Below, in pieces: positions 12,053-23,334 of a stretch of DNA of 64,000 nt; position 1 is the stretch's first letter, and each line of letters opens with the position of its first letter. The notes under the pieces were generated by a model. The model had not been told where the DNA came from and did not search any database. It saw nothing but the letters and a program-made list of their open reading frames with translations. Made by a program: the position numbers and the translations under genes. The DNA comes from Scolanthus callimorphus (Eukaryota > Cnidaria > Anthozoa > Actiniaria > Edwardsiidae). Location of the stretch: the NCBI GenBank assembly GCA_033964015.1, contig JAWWUD010000061.1, positions 241,001 through 305,000 of the forward strand. The letters are read 5' to 3'.

Positions 12053-13744
12053 AATTTGTATAATAATGACATTCATTTCACATTCTTTACATTTCACTTT
12101 TTTATTACTGCCCAATTGTGTTTAATTTTTGCACCAAAGTTTCAACTTCTTTCTTTCTTGTCTAAGTGCGACTAACTTCAACCCTGTTGTGTATTTTGAC
12201 ACTGAACGATCAGCTAACATTATATAATTTTTAAACGAATTTCATATTCTCTGCCAAACATGATCTTTACTCTCAGTGAAACTCAATAAAACAATGAAGT
12301 CATACAAAGCCAAACAACAAATAGCGAAGGAAGAAAATCGTCTACGATATCATGAAAGAAAATGAGCCTCTGTTTCATTTTCTGTCAAACTTTTTTATAT
12401 ACTTTTCGTTAAGAATTTTTGTTTGAAATTTTTCAAACTTTCTTTTCATCGAGGTGTGACTGTTTAAAGGTTGTTTAAAGTTGTATGTGTATTTTGTAGT
12501 GTGTATATGTATACCATATTTTTTGGGGAGATTCTTCCAATATAAATCAAAGGCACCAAGTGCCCCGGTGAAATCGCGGATCCTGTTTATCCAACTAGTT
12601 TTGGACTTTTGGTCCTGTTGCGGCCCCCCCCTCCCCCAGAGATATCCATTTTCTAGTTGTCAGACTTTGTTACTGGACCCCCTTGTCACTCAGATAACTT
12701 TGTGCAAGTTTGGTCACCTAGCGATGCTTTGTTCTCGAGATATTACTTTTTCTAGTTTTGATGACGTAATGTCATGGTGCAAGTTTTGTCACCTAGCGAT
12801 GTATCGTTGTCGAGATATTAATTTGTTTAGTTTAGATGACGTCATGAGCTAACACTTGAGTTATGAGCGAGCGAGTGACTCTGGCCCACTACAATAACTC
12901 GTGAATATGCTACGCGTATCCACGATTTAAAAATAGACCGGCTTGACATAGTTCTCAGTGGCCAGTTTAAATATCAATTGGATCAGCGCATCAAAGGGCG
13001 TGCCTCTAGGTGTATATCGACCGAATGTACTTTGCTTATGTTGGTCATAAGTTTCAAGATTTTTGAGGAGACGTGTTGTTGTGTAAGTGTTTCTAAATAT
13101 ATATTCTAAAAATAAACGTCATGGTGTTGTCATGACGTTAGGTGTTGTTTCTAAATACATATATCAGATAATAAATTCCATGACTGCAAAACTGGCGTAA
13201 CAATCATGGGGCGTGACTCCACCTCTCATGTTACTTGTAGTACATGTAGTGGATATACAGTTTCTCTGTGGTCATTTTAAAATACACTATAATAAACTAT
13301 ACTTTCTAGAGATTATTTTATAATCTTCATATCTAGAAGTATCCATCAAAGGGTGTGGTTCGGTGTCCATAACGATTGATCGTCCTTTGTTTTATCACCG
13401 TGCTAAGTTTCGCAGGTTTTAAGAAACGTTAATTGCTGTGTTTAAAATTATTTACGATAATTAATGCCATACCTGTAAAACTGGAAGTATCCAATTTGGG
13501 GCGTGGCTCCACCTCTTAAGGCACTTGCAGTGGTAAATACATCCTATGTACCAAACTTCAAAATAGTCTAGCCACATAAAGTTTGTCTTTGGTCGTTTTA
13601 TATAAAATTGTATCCGGCACTATTATCTCTGTAAGTTGATATCAATGGGCGTGGCCCGGTATGCATAATGACCGAATGCGATTGTTTTATGATGGTCCCA
13701 AATTTCAAGACTTTTGAGAGACGTTTAGTGTTGTTTCTAAAAAT

Positions 13745-14085
13745 CAAGAGTGGATTACCAAGAGTTTCCATATTTACTATGTACGCCCGAATCACAGTCA
13801 GAAGTGTCTATTTTTAGAACTAGGATTGCCGCGAAAATTCGTCATCCACAGGGTTCCCACTTTCTCGCCACGCAAACAGTTGTGAGATCCAGCCTAAAAT
13901 AAATCGCAGATCAATCGAAAAACCTTTAAAGTCGCAAAGATAAGGTAGGATATTCTACGAGCATTCGAACCTGAGCATTCGAATACTTTCGCGCGCGAAA
14001 TTCAATCTAAAAATAGACACTTTTCTGACTGTGATGTGGACAAATACTGTACGAAAGATTCTAACTCTTTGTTAATCCACTCTTG
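13745..14085. mobile_element. MITE of 341 bp with 7-bp target duplication
   Basis: Ends are CAAGAGTGGATTA and its reverse complement; the arms stay similar for about 75 bases. It is bounded by TAAAAAT on each side (13738-13744 and 14086-14092). Sibling copies of the same unit (for example the reverse of ~11161-11185) lack the insertion, so the empty site is visible within this window. Confidence 0.88.
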
Positions 14086-14519
14086 TAAAAATACATATTT
14101 CAGATATTCAAATTCCATTGCTGCAAAGCTGGAAGTATCCATTTTGGGGCGTGGCTTCACCTCTCAAGTTTTTTGCATTACTTAAGACATTCTATGTACA
14201 AAATTTCAAAACCATCTAGCCCCATACAGTTTCCCTGTGGTCATTTTCCTTATAGCGGAGCTCCTGCGCGGGCCGAAGGCCCGCGCAAGCGGAGCACCAT
14301 ACCTAAGGGAAAAACGTATAGTATACTATCGAGTTGATTTTTGAACGTCACGGGCATTATGGATCATTTTGATGACGTCATTGATGACGTAAGGGCACGT
14401 GACTTTGGTGTAGAGTTCCTCTTATGGTCTTTGAAACTTTGTCCAAGTTTGGCTTCTAGAGAAGCTACCCTTCGGGAGATATGATTTTTTCTTTATTTTT
14501 CTGGTATTAATCCTATAGC

Positions 14520-15222
14520 GTACGCCGTCCGTCCGTCCGTCGTCCGTCCGTCCGTGTACACATGGGAACCCTGTGGTATGCAAAGAAAAAATTATATCTC
14601 CTCAAGGGAACATGCTAAGACAACCATACTTGGGATATTTTGTCTATGCCACAAGGGGGGTGCTGTAACACGGACACGTGATGTGACGTCATCGATGACG
14701 TCATCTATGCTTGAAAAATCAATATCTCGTGAAGGGAAGACTCTAAAACAACCAAACTTTGGTAGTGTAGTCTAGGTCACTAGATGAGCGAAATGAAGTG
14801 GTCACGTGATATGACGTCATCGATGACGTCATCTATGCTGAAAAATTAATATCTCGTGTAGGGAAGACTCTAAAACAACCAAATTTTGGTAGTGTAGTCT
14901 AGGTCACTAGATGAGCGAAATGAAGTGGTCAAGTGATATGACGTCATCGATGACGTCATCTTTGCTTGAAAAATCAATATCTCGTGAAGGGAAGACTCTA
15001 AAACAACCAAACTTTTGTAGTGTAGTCTAGGTCACTAGATGAGCGAAATGAAGTGGTAACGTGATATGACGTCATCGATGACGTCATCTATGCTTGAAAA
15101 ATTAATATCTCGTGAAGGGAAGACTCTAAAGCAACCATGTACACATGGGAATCCCTTTCATTCACACAGAAAATTTTATATCCAGGAGCTCCGCTTTTAG
15201 CCAGTGGCTAAATCTATATATT
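14520..15222 (+). repeat. ~128-bp tandem units with CRE-type palindrome
   Basis: GACGTCATCGATGACGTCA begins at 14685, 14813, 14940 and 15068, each preceded by a CACGTGAT-like box and followed by AATATCTCGTGAAGGGAAGA. A short GTCC microsatellite lies at 14527-14556. The array ends with GGAGCTCCGCTTTTAGCCA and GGCTAAATCTATATATTA at 15187-15222, a module found at several other places in the window. Confidence 0.8.
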
Positions 15223-15521
15223 ATTTGGATAAAACGCTAATATCTCTGGAAGTGTCCATCGAAGGGTGTGGTTCTGTATTTGTGATGATTGATCGTCCTT
15301 TTCGTTATCACAGTCCTAAGTTTTACGGCGTTTGATAAACGTTAACAGTTGTTTTAAAATTTATTTACGATAATTAATTCCATGGCTATAAAACTGGAAG
15401 TATCCATTTTGGGGCGTGGCTCCATCTCTAAAAATGTTCAGCGTATGAAACTCTATAAGTCTGCCAAATTTCATGCTTGTTTCCCTAATTTGCACAATTC
15501 TGCACCATTTTCCTGTACTAA
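15223..15521 (-). repeat. Further copy of the ~295-bp unit
   Basis: This stretch is the reverse complement of about 10700-11030, including GGGGCGTGGCTCCA near 15406. The similarity stops after CCTGTACTA near 15521, where Ngaro-like sequence begins. Confidence 0.7.
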
Positions 15522-15630
15522 ATGTCGCTTTCAGCACATTTGTCTAATCCCTAATTGTAACATGCAACACCCACAGTACGAACACACGCCGTCTTCTTCG
15601 GGCTCTGTCCCACAACAACAACGACAATGA
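15522..15630 (+). pseudogene. Gag C-terminal zinc-finger remnant
   Basis: The frame reads CRFQHICLIPNCNMQHPQYE, a Cys/His cluster like those at the C-terminus of Ngaro/DIRS gag proteins, followed by a Ser/Gln tail and a stop at 15628. The upstream part of the same ORF is fused foreign repeat sequence. Confidence 0.5.
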
Positions 15631-15699
15631 CTGTCAACACCAATGCATCCCTCGCCTTTAAACAAAGTGACTTGGGAGCGCGAATTACAACATGACTAT

Positions 15700-17211
15700 G
15701 ACGCGGACTTTTTACTTGACGGCATAATGAATGGCTTTGAAATTATTCCTTCTGATAGTTCTTTGATTCCGGTGGAAGTGAAAAACTACCGCTCGGCAAC
15801 CGCACCGGACATACATACGTGACAAAGTAGAGAAACAGATACTACTGGAGATTCAACAAGGCAACTACATTTTGACAGACGAAAAACCTACTATAGTAAG
15901 TGCCTTGGGGCGATTCCAAAACCTAACAGCGACAAAATTAGATTAATACACGACTGTAGCAGACCTAGTAACGCTGGCAGCGTTAACTCTTATGCGGTAA
16001 CGGAACACTTTTCCTACACAACAATTGATCACGCAATATCTCTAATCAAACCTAATGCCTATCTTGCAAAAGTTGACCTTTCAAGTGCCTATCGGCATGT
16101 CGGACTGCGACCCTCGCAGTATTCGGCAACTGGTTTGGCATGGCAATTTAGTAATAGTGGCAACCTAGCGTATATGTACGACTGCAAATTACCTTTCGGC
16201 GCTTCGGCGAGTCCTAATATTTTTCACAGGCTGACACAAGCGGTAACGCGCATGATGGCGAAACGAGGGTTCCCCTCTGTAATAGCTTATTTAGACGATT
16301 TTTTAATCATTGGCGATAATGAACGTGACTGTAAGCTAGCGTATAACGAGTTAATCAAACTCTTGAGCGACTTAGGGTTTACCATAAACTGGGAAAAAGC
16401 TGTCCCACCTACACAGCGATTGACATTTCTTGGCATTCACATAGATACGGTTACTGGGCAGCTGTCGCTGCCCGAAAGTAAACTCAGCGAAATGCGTGAT
16501 TTGTTGCGTGCAACGATGGCAAAGCGTTCGGTTACAAAACGCGAACTCCAGTCTTTAATAGGGAAATTGAACTTTGCTGCCCGTGTTGTCTATGGCGGCA
16601 GAACATTTTTACGGCGAATGATAGACACTGTTAATAACCTGCGGCGACCTCACCATCATCTCAGACCCAATGCTCAGTTTCGGGCTGATTTAGCCTGGTG
16701 GGCTAAGTTTCTTGATGTTTTCTTTCCAGTGATGAATTCTCCACGGATGCCTGCCTCATCGGGGGGGGGATATTTCAATGTCGATTGGTTTTATATCAAT
16801 TGGCAGGCGGACTTTCCTCAACTTGTTTATGCGCACATATCTTTGTTAGAAACATTTACGGTATACTTGGTATACTTGATTTACGTGATAAGTGGATAAC
16901 AGTATTTACCGATAAAGGGGTGGACCATTAGAAATTGGGGGAGGGGGGGGGGACTATTATGGCTGTCTGCAACTTACAACTTTCGCTTAACCTCAAGATA
17001 TATTCCAACGACTCTGAACACAATGTCCGATGCAATTTCGCGCATGCACTCTGTCGATTCTTGTACTAACTTCATTGAACAGTTGTCTAGTAATTCCTTA
17101 GTTAGTGTTAATGGCGCATGTTATGAGTCACACATGTCACGTAACGCATTCGCTTCCTTGCCTCTACAGGTTCAGTATTTGCTCAGGAGGAACAGCTTGA
17201 TGCTGAACTGA
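15700..17211 (+). pseudogene. Ngaro RT/RNase H remnant
   Basis: The RT N-terminal part is split by shifts near 15810 and 15908. A clean frame then covers DLSSAYRHVGLRPSQYSATG, KLPFGASASPNIFHRL and the catalytic YLDDFLIIG near 16290, ending at 16899. An RNase H-like EFSTDACL (frame-shifted, near 16735) follows. About 16900-16960 is interrupted by unrelated G-rich sequence, and reading resumes with MSDAISRM at 17023, ending 17211. The polymerase residues survive, but the protein could not be made in one piece. Confidence 0.8.
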
Positions 17212-18169
17212 AGAAATACCGAGCTAAGGCATTTGCACAGTCTACGGTCACTACATATCGGTCTCAGCTCCGTGCGTATTTGCGCTTCTGTCTATATTTT
17301 GGTTATTGCCCAGTTCCGTGTGTGACTCATCACTTATGCGTTATGTAGTGTTTTTAGCAAGGACCCTTTCACCTACTAGCATCCTATGTTATTTAAATGT
17401 TGTTCGTATATTACACCTACAGTACGGCTTTCCAAACCCGCTTAGTGAACCTTTATTCAAATATCAAAAAGAACTCTTGGTCAGAGTAATTAAGCGTGTA
17501 AACTCTACCCCCGTAAAACAAAAATTACCCATTACACCGGAACTACTACACCGAATGCATAACCATCTCAACCTTAGCAGTTCGCTAGACGCAACATTTT
17601 GGGCAGCCTGTCTGATGGCCTCTTTCTCCTTCTTCCGCAAATCGAATTTGTTGGTGCCCTCAGAAGCCAAGTTCGACGCCTCTAAACATCTACGGCTTTG
17701 CGATGTGCGCGCTTACAAATGGGGAATGTTACTTCAGGTGCGCTGGTCAAAAACTATTCAGTATAAAAATCGGATTTTAGAAGTTCCTGTTCCCAAGGTA
17801 CATAAGTCAGTTCTTTGTCCATGGGCCGCATTTCTTCTCGCGTTAAAATTGGCAGGCGTATCAGAGGAGCACCTGTCAGGCCCTGCCTTTGTCTATAGAT
17901 CCCACACGGGTATAAAACCTTTGACTTACACCACCTTCACACGGAAGCTTAAGGACACATTGGACAAATGCGGTGTCAATAGCAACAATTATTCTGGACA
18001 CTCCTTCAGGCGCGGAGGCGCCATGCATGCATTACAAAGTGGTGTACCAGCTCAGTACGTAAAGCTCCAAGGAGACTGGCTATCATCAGCCTATGAACGC
18101 TATTTAGATTGCTCTCTGCGGTATAAGCTACTAGCCGTTACCATGATGAGTGGGTCTATCTCTCACTGA
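17190..18169 (+). pseudogene. Ngaro tyrosine recombinase, frameshifted N-terminus
   Basis: The main frame (17306-18169) has SFFRKSNLL (catalytic Arg region), GHSFRRGGAMHA (His-x-x-Arg) and GDWLSSAYERYLD, which holds the nucleophile Tyr. The N-terminal helices (EEQLDAELKKYRAKAF and TYRSQLRAY) are in another frame, shifted by one base near 17312. All recognised catalytic positions are present, unlike in the DIRS copy upstream, but the N-terminal break makes it a pseudogene as written. Confidence 0.82.
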
Positions 18170-18531
18170 CATTAGCAACAACTTCTTGGGGGTCTTTAGG
18201 GAATTCGCGCATGGTCTTATTCGGCAATAAAGACCCATTTAACCCCCGATGAGTTGTTGTGTATTTAGTGAGTGATAGACTTGTTTATCACAATTAAATA
18301 CAGGCGGCGGAAATTCCGATCCCCGCCCGTGCTAGGTGTATAAATAAGTGCTGTGGGTTAATAAACCACATACATGTTGATTACAAGCTGAAAAGCGGCA
18401 AAGCACATACTCCTGTAATTTTTTTTTAAACTCCCCTTAGGGGGAATTCGCGCACGGTCTTATTCGGCAATAAGACCATTTAACCCCCAATGAGTTGTTG
18501 TGTATTTAATATCTTCTATAAAATATATTAC

Positions 18532-18589
18532 CTGCATTTGTTATTGTTGCATCAGCTCCTTGTTCAACAAGGAAATTTTTAAATTCATT
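18532..18589 (-). CDS. Ankyrin gene exon f
   Basis: 58 bases (19 codons plus one base), acceptor GTCTTACAG and donor GTAATA at 18531. NEFKNFLVEQGADATITNA continues the repeat of exon e. The Ngaro-like element ends about 14 bases beyond the donor. Confidence 0.82.
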
Positions 18590-18693
18590 CTGTAAGACAG
18601 CAGAAATGCGTATTGGTCACTTAAATTACAAGATCTGTTGGCAATGCATTCCTTTGTTCCTTTGCAAGTGCGAAGAACCTTGTACGTACTAAC

Positions 18694-18753
18694 CTTGCCA
18701 TGTTCACAAGCGATATGAAGAGCTGTGTTTCCTAATAAATCTTGTTTATTTAT
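18694..18753 (-). CDS. Ankyrin gene exon e
   Basis: 20 codons, acceptor TTTTCAAG and donor GTTAGT. The peptide INKQDLLGNTALHIACEHGK matches the ankyrin consensus closely. Confidence 0.87.
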
Positions 18754-18911
18754 CTTGAAAACAAAGATATTAAAGACCTCGTAAGATGAAAACAACGCTC
18801 ACTAGCTAATATTCCACATTGTGCTTTCATTAGCAGTAAATAAGTTCATTGTTCGTGGGGTGTCTTGTTGTAATCAGTGTGCATGAGATGGTGGTCGTTG
18901 TAATGGGTTAC

Positions 18912-18986
18912 CTGTGCGCCATATTTCAGTAATATTCTGGCGGCTTCAGTACTTCCATATTCTGCTGCTCCATGCAGGGGTACGCC
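18912..18986 (-). CDS. Ankyrin gene exon d
   Basis: 25 codons, acceptor CTGTTTAG and donor GTAACC. GVPLHGAAEYGSTEAARILL is a full ankyrin helix-turn-helix. Confidence 0.87.
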
Positions 18987-19140
18987 CTAAACAGAGCCAA
19001 TAACACATCCAATCTTACCAAACTATCACTAATAACAAACGCAAAAATACTGGTAGACAAACTGAATACAATATTGAACACCTCTACCTAGGTGTAGTGG
19101 AATACTTAAAGGGAAAAATAATGTTGGGTCAAAAGAAACA

Positions 19141-19785
19141 CCCCAATAAAGTGTTGTTCGGAAATAAAGTAGTTTTCTCCCATACCTCTTTGGGTCCGAG
19201 AAATTTAGCGCCAAAGTAGGAAATCCCACAATACACGATTTTGCTAATGCATGAAATGTCTAGTAACCATGCTCCTCAGGGATAAATAACAAAGAACAAA
19301 ATTAACGGCCTCATTCGACTGTGGTTTCCTTCTTTTGTTTCTTGCTCCTTCAGGGGCTTGGTATGAGGTATTCCACGTATTAGCAAAGTCAGTGTATTTG
19401 AACGGCGCCATCTGGAAAATTCCACTTCCGGTTTGCCAAAGATACGTCACAATTACGTCATCAGTAGGCCCAGTTTCTCCCTACAAGCACATGGAGCCAA
19501 CTTCGAACTTCGAAACCTCTTTTTGTTTTGTGTTTGCTCTGCTTTCCGCCCGAAAGGGGTAGGGTTTGGAGGCTCAAATTATACAAAAGGTATTTTACAA
19601 CGATCCAGCATGGACGTGGTGGTGCTTTTGTTTTTATTATCTTCGTTCTACAAAGGAGTTATTTTGTCTCTATTGGTGACCTTCATTCAAATTGCGGGGT
19701 TTCTACTTTGGCGCTAAATGTCTCGGATTCAAAGAGGTACGAGAGTAAAACAACTTTATTTCCGAAAACACTCCTTTGGGGGACC
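19141..19785. mobile_element. MITE-like element in ankyrin intron
   Basis: About 90-base arms (19141-19232 and 19694-19785) are imperfect reverse complements sharing TTTAGCGCCAAAGTAG and a GGAAATAAAG piece. The interior (19538-19600) resembles the CCGCCCGAAAGGGGTAGGG repeat seen at 44376. No transposase. Confidence 0.6.
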
Positions 19786-20051
19786 CAAACATGATTTTTA
19801 GATCGGGGATCAGAACAACTTGATCGCATGAACACCCGAGTACAACTGAACTCCTTAAACACTCCCAAAAGACTCTCGCCTAACTGAATAAAAAACTCCC
19901 TTTTGACAAAAGGTAATATGTCACTCGATACTTGTTAATAATTATCAACAAATATCTGAAATACATTAATATGAAGGTAAAGTCGCACATTTGAAGCGTT
20001 AATTTAACAAGACGCCAAGACTAACACGTATGTAAGATGTTATGATTATAC

Positions 20052-20114
20052 CTGTAATATTCCATCCAATACGTTTGGGTCAACTCTTCCATCCGTCAGC
20101 AAGTACTCGACAAC
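20052..20114 (-). CDS. Ankyrin gene exon c
   Basis: 21 codons, acceptor ACTTTCAG and donor GTATAA. The peptide VVEYLLTDGRVDPNVLDGIL completes the second helix of the repeat begun in exon b. Confidence 0.85.
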
Positions 20115-20407
20115 CTGAAAGTTTGTGAAGAGGAGGACGGACAATTAAAGAGCATAACGCTGGTTTTACCCTCCGAACAGATACTCATTCCAAAAAAGTC
20201 GTTGCATACGTACCCTGCTCTCAGGGTATGTAAATTGCATTCTGTTTTGAAAGGTAGAAATAACTCCAGTTATCTCTGTAAAAAATGTTTCACTGCGTTA
20301 TAGAACTACGACAAGGAGTAGTCGAAATAAATCGTGTATGTCGACCATGTGGTGAGTGAACTAGAAGTTGCACGTGTTGCTGGATGTCGTGCTGTGAGCT
20401 TGCATAC

Positions 20408-20503
20408 CTTGGAGGCATTTCTCTCTACTCCTAGATGAAGTGTTGTCTTGTTGTCTTGGAATCTCGTCAGACGGATGTGCTTGTCCTGGTGCAAGGCTCT
20501 TAC
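20408..20503 (-). CDS. Ankyrin gene exon b
   Basis: 32 codons, acceptor TTGTCCAG and donor GTATGC. It includes NKTTLHLGVERNASK, a clear TxLHxAxxxN ankyrin core. Confidence 0.85.
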
Positions 20504-20538
20504 CTGGACAATACAAGAGACAGTACACAATTAAGCCA

Positions 20539-21370
20539 TTACGGCGGACAGTATATAGCTCCGAGATAGCTATATCTGAAATTATAACATAGACACGTTA
20601 TCAAGCGCGCTCTGATTGCACAATTTGTGAACCAGAAATCAGAAGAACGATTGACCGGCGAACTACATGAAGATGAGTCAGAATGCTGTTCTAATGGGCC
20701 GAAACAGCTTGAGAAACTGACAGAGTCCAAGGTGGAGTTGAAAAGCATGGCATACCACAACTTGGACATATCCATGTACATGCTGAATTCGAGAACGATG
20801 TTATACATGTGGTCCGCCATGCCACAACATTTGGTATGCACCCAACAGTCACACTAATCGCAGCAAACTCCTTTCTGGTTGTTTTTGACAGGTTTCCCAC
20901 AAAGCTTGCATGGGTACTTCTATCTGGGACCAGGATTAAGGATGGAACCACTGGAGCTTATGACGAGTAAAACCGAAATCCAATGAGAATTTGTCCTCGC
21001 CGAGAGTTCACAAACTCGACAGGAAGATTTGTTGGAACTAGCCGCATGTGACATCAGAGCGACTTTTAGAAATGCCCCAGATGGTTTCGGAAGCATTTCT
21101 GGACCTCGGGTTTTGATTGGGCAAAAAACAAGGCAAGAAACAGGATTAATAACGGGCCACGAAAAAACATGGCCGCCATGCTTGCCGACCCAGGCCCCCT
21201 TTCCTCATCATTTTCATTTTTCTCCAGAAGTATTCCCATATGGAGTACTCTCCCAGAGGAAAACCTCTTCACCACCATGAATATGGGAGTTTTCCGCCAT
21301 CTTCACACTTTTCTTTGGGAGGCCATGAACAAGATTGAAATTTGTGTTGCACCCATCCGCTAGCCTTTTC
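20539..21370. other. Unassigned ORF-bearing stretch
   Basis: A plus-strand frame at 20627-20857 (EERLTGELHEDESECC...) and a minus-strand frame with a hydrophobic, signal-peptide-like start (ATG 21176, MAAMFFRGPLLILFLALFFA, ending 21066) are the only candidates. Neither has convincing splice sites or a recognised domain. Confidence 0.2.
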
Positions 21371-21901
21371 AAGTGTGATTGAAGGCTTAATGTGATATTT
21401 TTTCCGCATGGCCAGCTTAATTGCGCTCTCAGTACTATTGGGGCTATTCTGCTTTGCTTAATATCGCTCGTGTTGCTCGTGTTACACCATTCAGAACTGT
21501 CACCTTATACATCTACGGTTTGACGGCTGAAAATATAATTTCATGATTGCATGATCAGAGTATCGCAACAAGAAACTTGGATTTTTATGGCAATTTCTTT
21601 TTTATCTTCATCGGGGAGATTTCACGAGGATTTGGAGATTTTTTCCAGAGATCACTTTTGCTTAGATAGTGCCACCCTAAAAAAATTTCCTCGGTCCTAA
21701 AATACCTTCTTCAGCGTACCATTTTCGTTCAAAGAACCCTTTAAACATACCAAATCGCCGATTTAACCCCCCCAAAATACGACGGTCATACCTACCATCC
21801 GAATATACGGAGTACCCCCTAGGGTCATACAGTTGTAACTCTTTCTAAACTTTCATTGCTTTCATTGCACTACAGGAACGTTTTGAGAGACATGCCCCAC
21901 T

Positions 21902-22029
21902 CCTCAGGTGTTCAAGGTCTAATGCCTTCGCGGGCTATTTTTAAGTCGTTTCTATTTTCATGTGTTTTAGTGGCGTAACACGAAAATAGAAACATAATAT
22001 AAATAGCCCGCCAACACATTACACCTGGC
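21902..22029. repeat. Inverted-repeat element
   Basis: GCGGGCTATTT near 21930 is mirrored near 22000-22011, and the outer CAGGTGT pieces pair as well. MITE-like; no coding content. Confidence 0.6.
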
Positions 22030-22092
22030 CCACCCGATGAGAAAGAGCAACCGTCTCAAAGCAGTTCTGTAAATGTGATTTAAGTAACATAT

Positions 22093-22190
22093 GAAAGACG
22101 ACTATGAGGACTTGATGGGATTTCAAAGTCCGGAGTGGAACTAATTGCGCGGGCTTTGAAATTCCGTCAAGTCCTCATAGTCGGCTTTTG
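22093..22190. repeat. Hairpin repeat
   Basis: GACTATGAGGACTTGA near 22100 is mirrored at 22166-22182, and an inner GGATTTCAAAGTCC/GGGCTTTGAAATTCC pair also matches. Small MITE. Confidence 0.65.
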
Positions 22191-22435
22191 AAATACTTCA
22201 AATACTCAATAATTATTCATGGCGTAATTAGCCAACACAGAGAGGAAACGAATGTTGAAACCTCTCCATTCATTTAAAAAAAAACGGCTTAGTCATTTTA
22301 AATACTCAGATAATTGCCTGTGACATAATCTTCAATCACAAACCCCTCTGATACCTTGTAACTTGGATTACGTCACTAGTCATGCGCAGAAGTGAAAAGG
22401 TCAATTAATCCTATAGAGTAACTAGTATAGTAACT

Positions 22436-22530
22436 GTGCTTATATAGCGCTTATTCTCGAAGCACTAAGCGCTTTACATTTTGGATAACTCATCTATATC
22501 CGAACACGTTTATAAATATGAGTGTGTGTG
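22436..22530 (-). repeat. SINE tail copy
   Basis: AAGCGCTTTACATTTTGGAT and the preceding GTGCTTATATAGCGCTTAT closely match the 3' part of the SINE at 39952-40320. The tRNA-like head is absent. Confidence 0.6.
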
Positions 22531-23334
22531 TCATTAAATCCTATGATAATGTGAATAATGTGTCACTAACTCGACTTGGCTTGTTCTAGTTATAGTCGTG
22601 TCTAGGCTTTGTCAGTAAAGCAAGAGAGTAAATGGTTCTCAATAAATCTTCTGTAACCATGTGTTAATAGAGTTGTATAGAGTACGATAGAGTCATTAAG
22701 TTTTGTAGTAGGTCGTGACGTCAACACGACTAGTGATCAGTCTGTTACAGTATGTCTGACCGGAATCCACCCAGACCCCATAGCAGCTGGTAGGGATTAA
22801 AGAGGGGGGGGAAATGTAAGAAACGCACGGCACGTGCCCGCTTTGCAAAAATTGCTTTCGGTTAGTTCGTGTTTATTACAAGCCTAATCTAAGTTTATAT
22901 GACTAAGGTGGACTAAGGTCGTCTTTTTTGCTTACTTTTATTCCAATGTTTTTCCTAATGTGTTGTTGCGCCTGTTTCGTATGTGACGTCCTAACAGCTG
23001 CTAAGCGAAAAACAATGCCACTAAACACTGAGTTAGATCAACGGGACTAGGTTGCAACGGAAACTAATTAACTCTGGCACACAGCGAAAATTTTCCCGCT
23101 TAATTTTATCTCCATAAACGTCGTGTCGCAGTAAGATCAACAGGACTAGTGTGTAATGGAATTAATGCCCTTTGGGCGTATTAACTACCACACCCCGAAA
23201 ATTTTCCCGCTTGATTTTATCTTCATAAACGGATGTCCTACCGATGAATGTCACTGACGTTCACTGTCTCATACGGGCGAATCGTAGACGCTCAATTGAT
23301 CGCTTGTGTTGTAACGAGCAGAAGTTGAACAAAG

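Larger units (their letters stand above)
10618..14305. repeat. Large foldback of ~295-bp units
   Basis: Both ends carry the same module in inverted orientation: GTATGGTGCTCCGC, a GC-rich hairpin, then GGAGCTCCGCTATA. Inside, a ~295-bp unit containing GGAGCCACGCCCCAAAATGG starts near 10811, 11107, 11401 and 11697 in plus orientation and recurs inverted near 13212, 13501 and 14149. A further inverted copy lies near 15406. No protein-coding frame is conserved among the copies. Class is unknown. Confidence 0.75.
15522..18517 (+). mobile_element. Ngaro-like retrotransposon, 5'-truncated and decayed
   Basis: Order on the plus strand: end of a gag-like zinc-finger segment, RT, RNase H remnant, tyrosine recombinase, then a terminal block. 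In the terminal block a ~75-base segment with TTCGCGCAYGGTCTTATTCG occurs twice (about 18205-18262 and 18438-18517), separated by sequence with a TATAAATA box. This fits the split direct repeats (B1-A2-B2) of Ngaro elements. The 5' copy (A1) and most of gag are missing. Multiple indels show that it is inactive. Confidence 0.8.

Noticed and set aside
11894..12115. Minus-strand ORF of 73 residues
   Set aside because: It spans a perfect hairpin inside a repeat and has no family features.
10064..15222. One continuous 5-kb transposon bounded by TAATATATAGATTTAGCCA
   Set aside because: The left copy of the motif is partial and a possible host exon lies next to it; the motif also occurs at internal joints, so it is not a reliable outer end.
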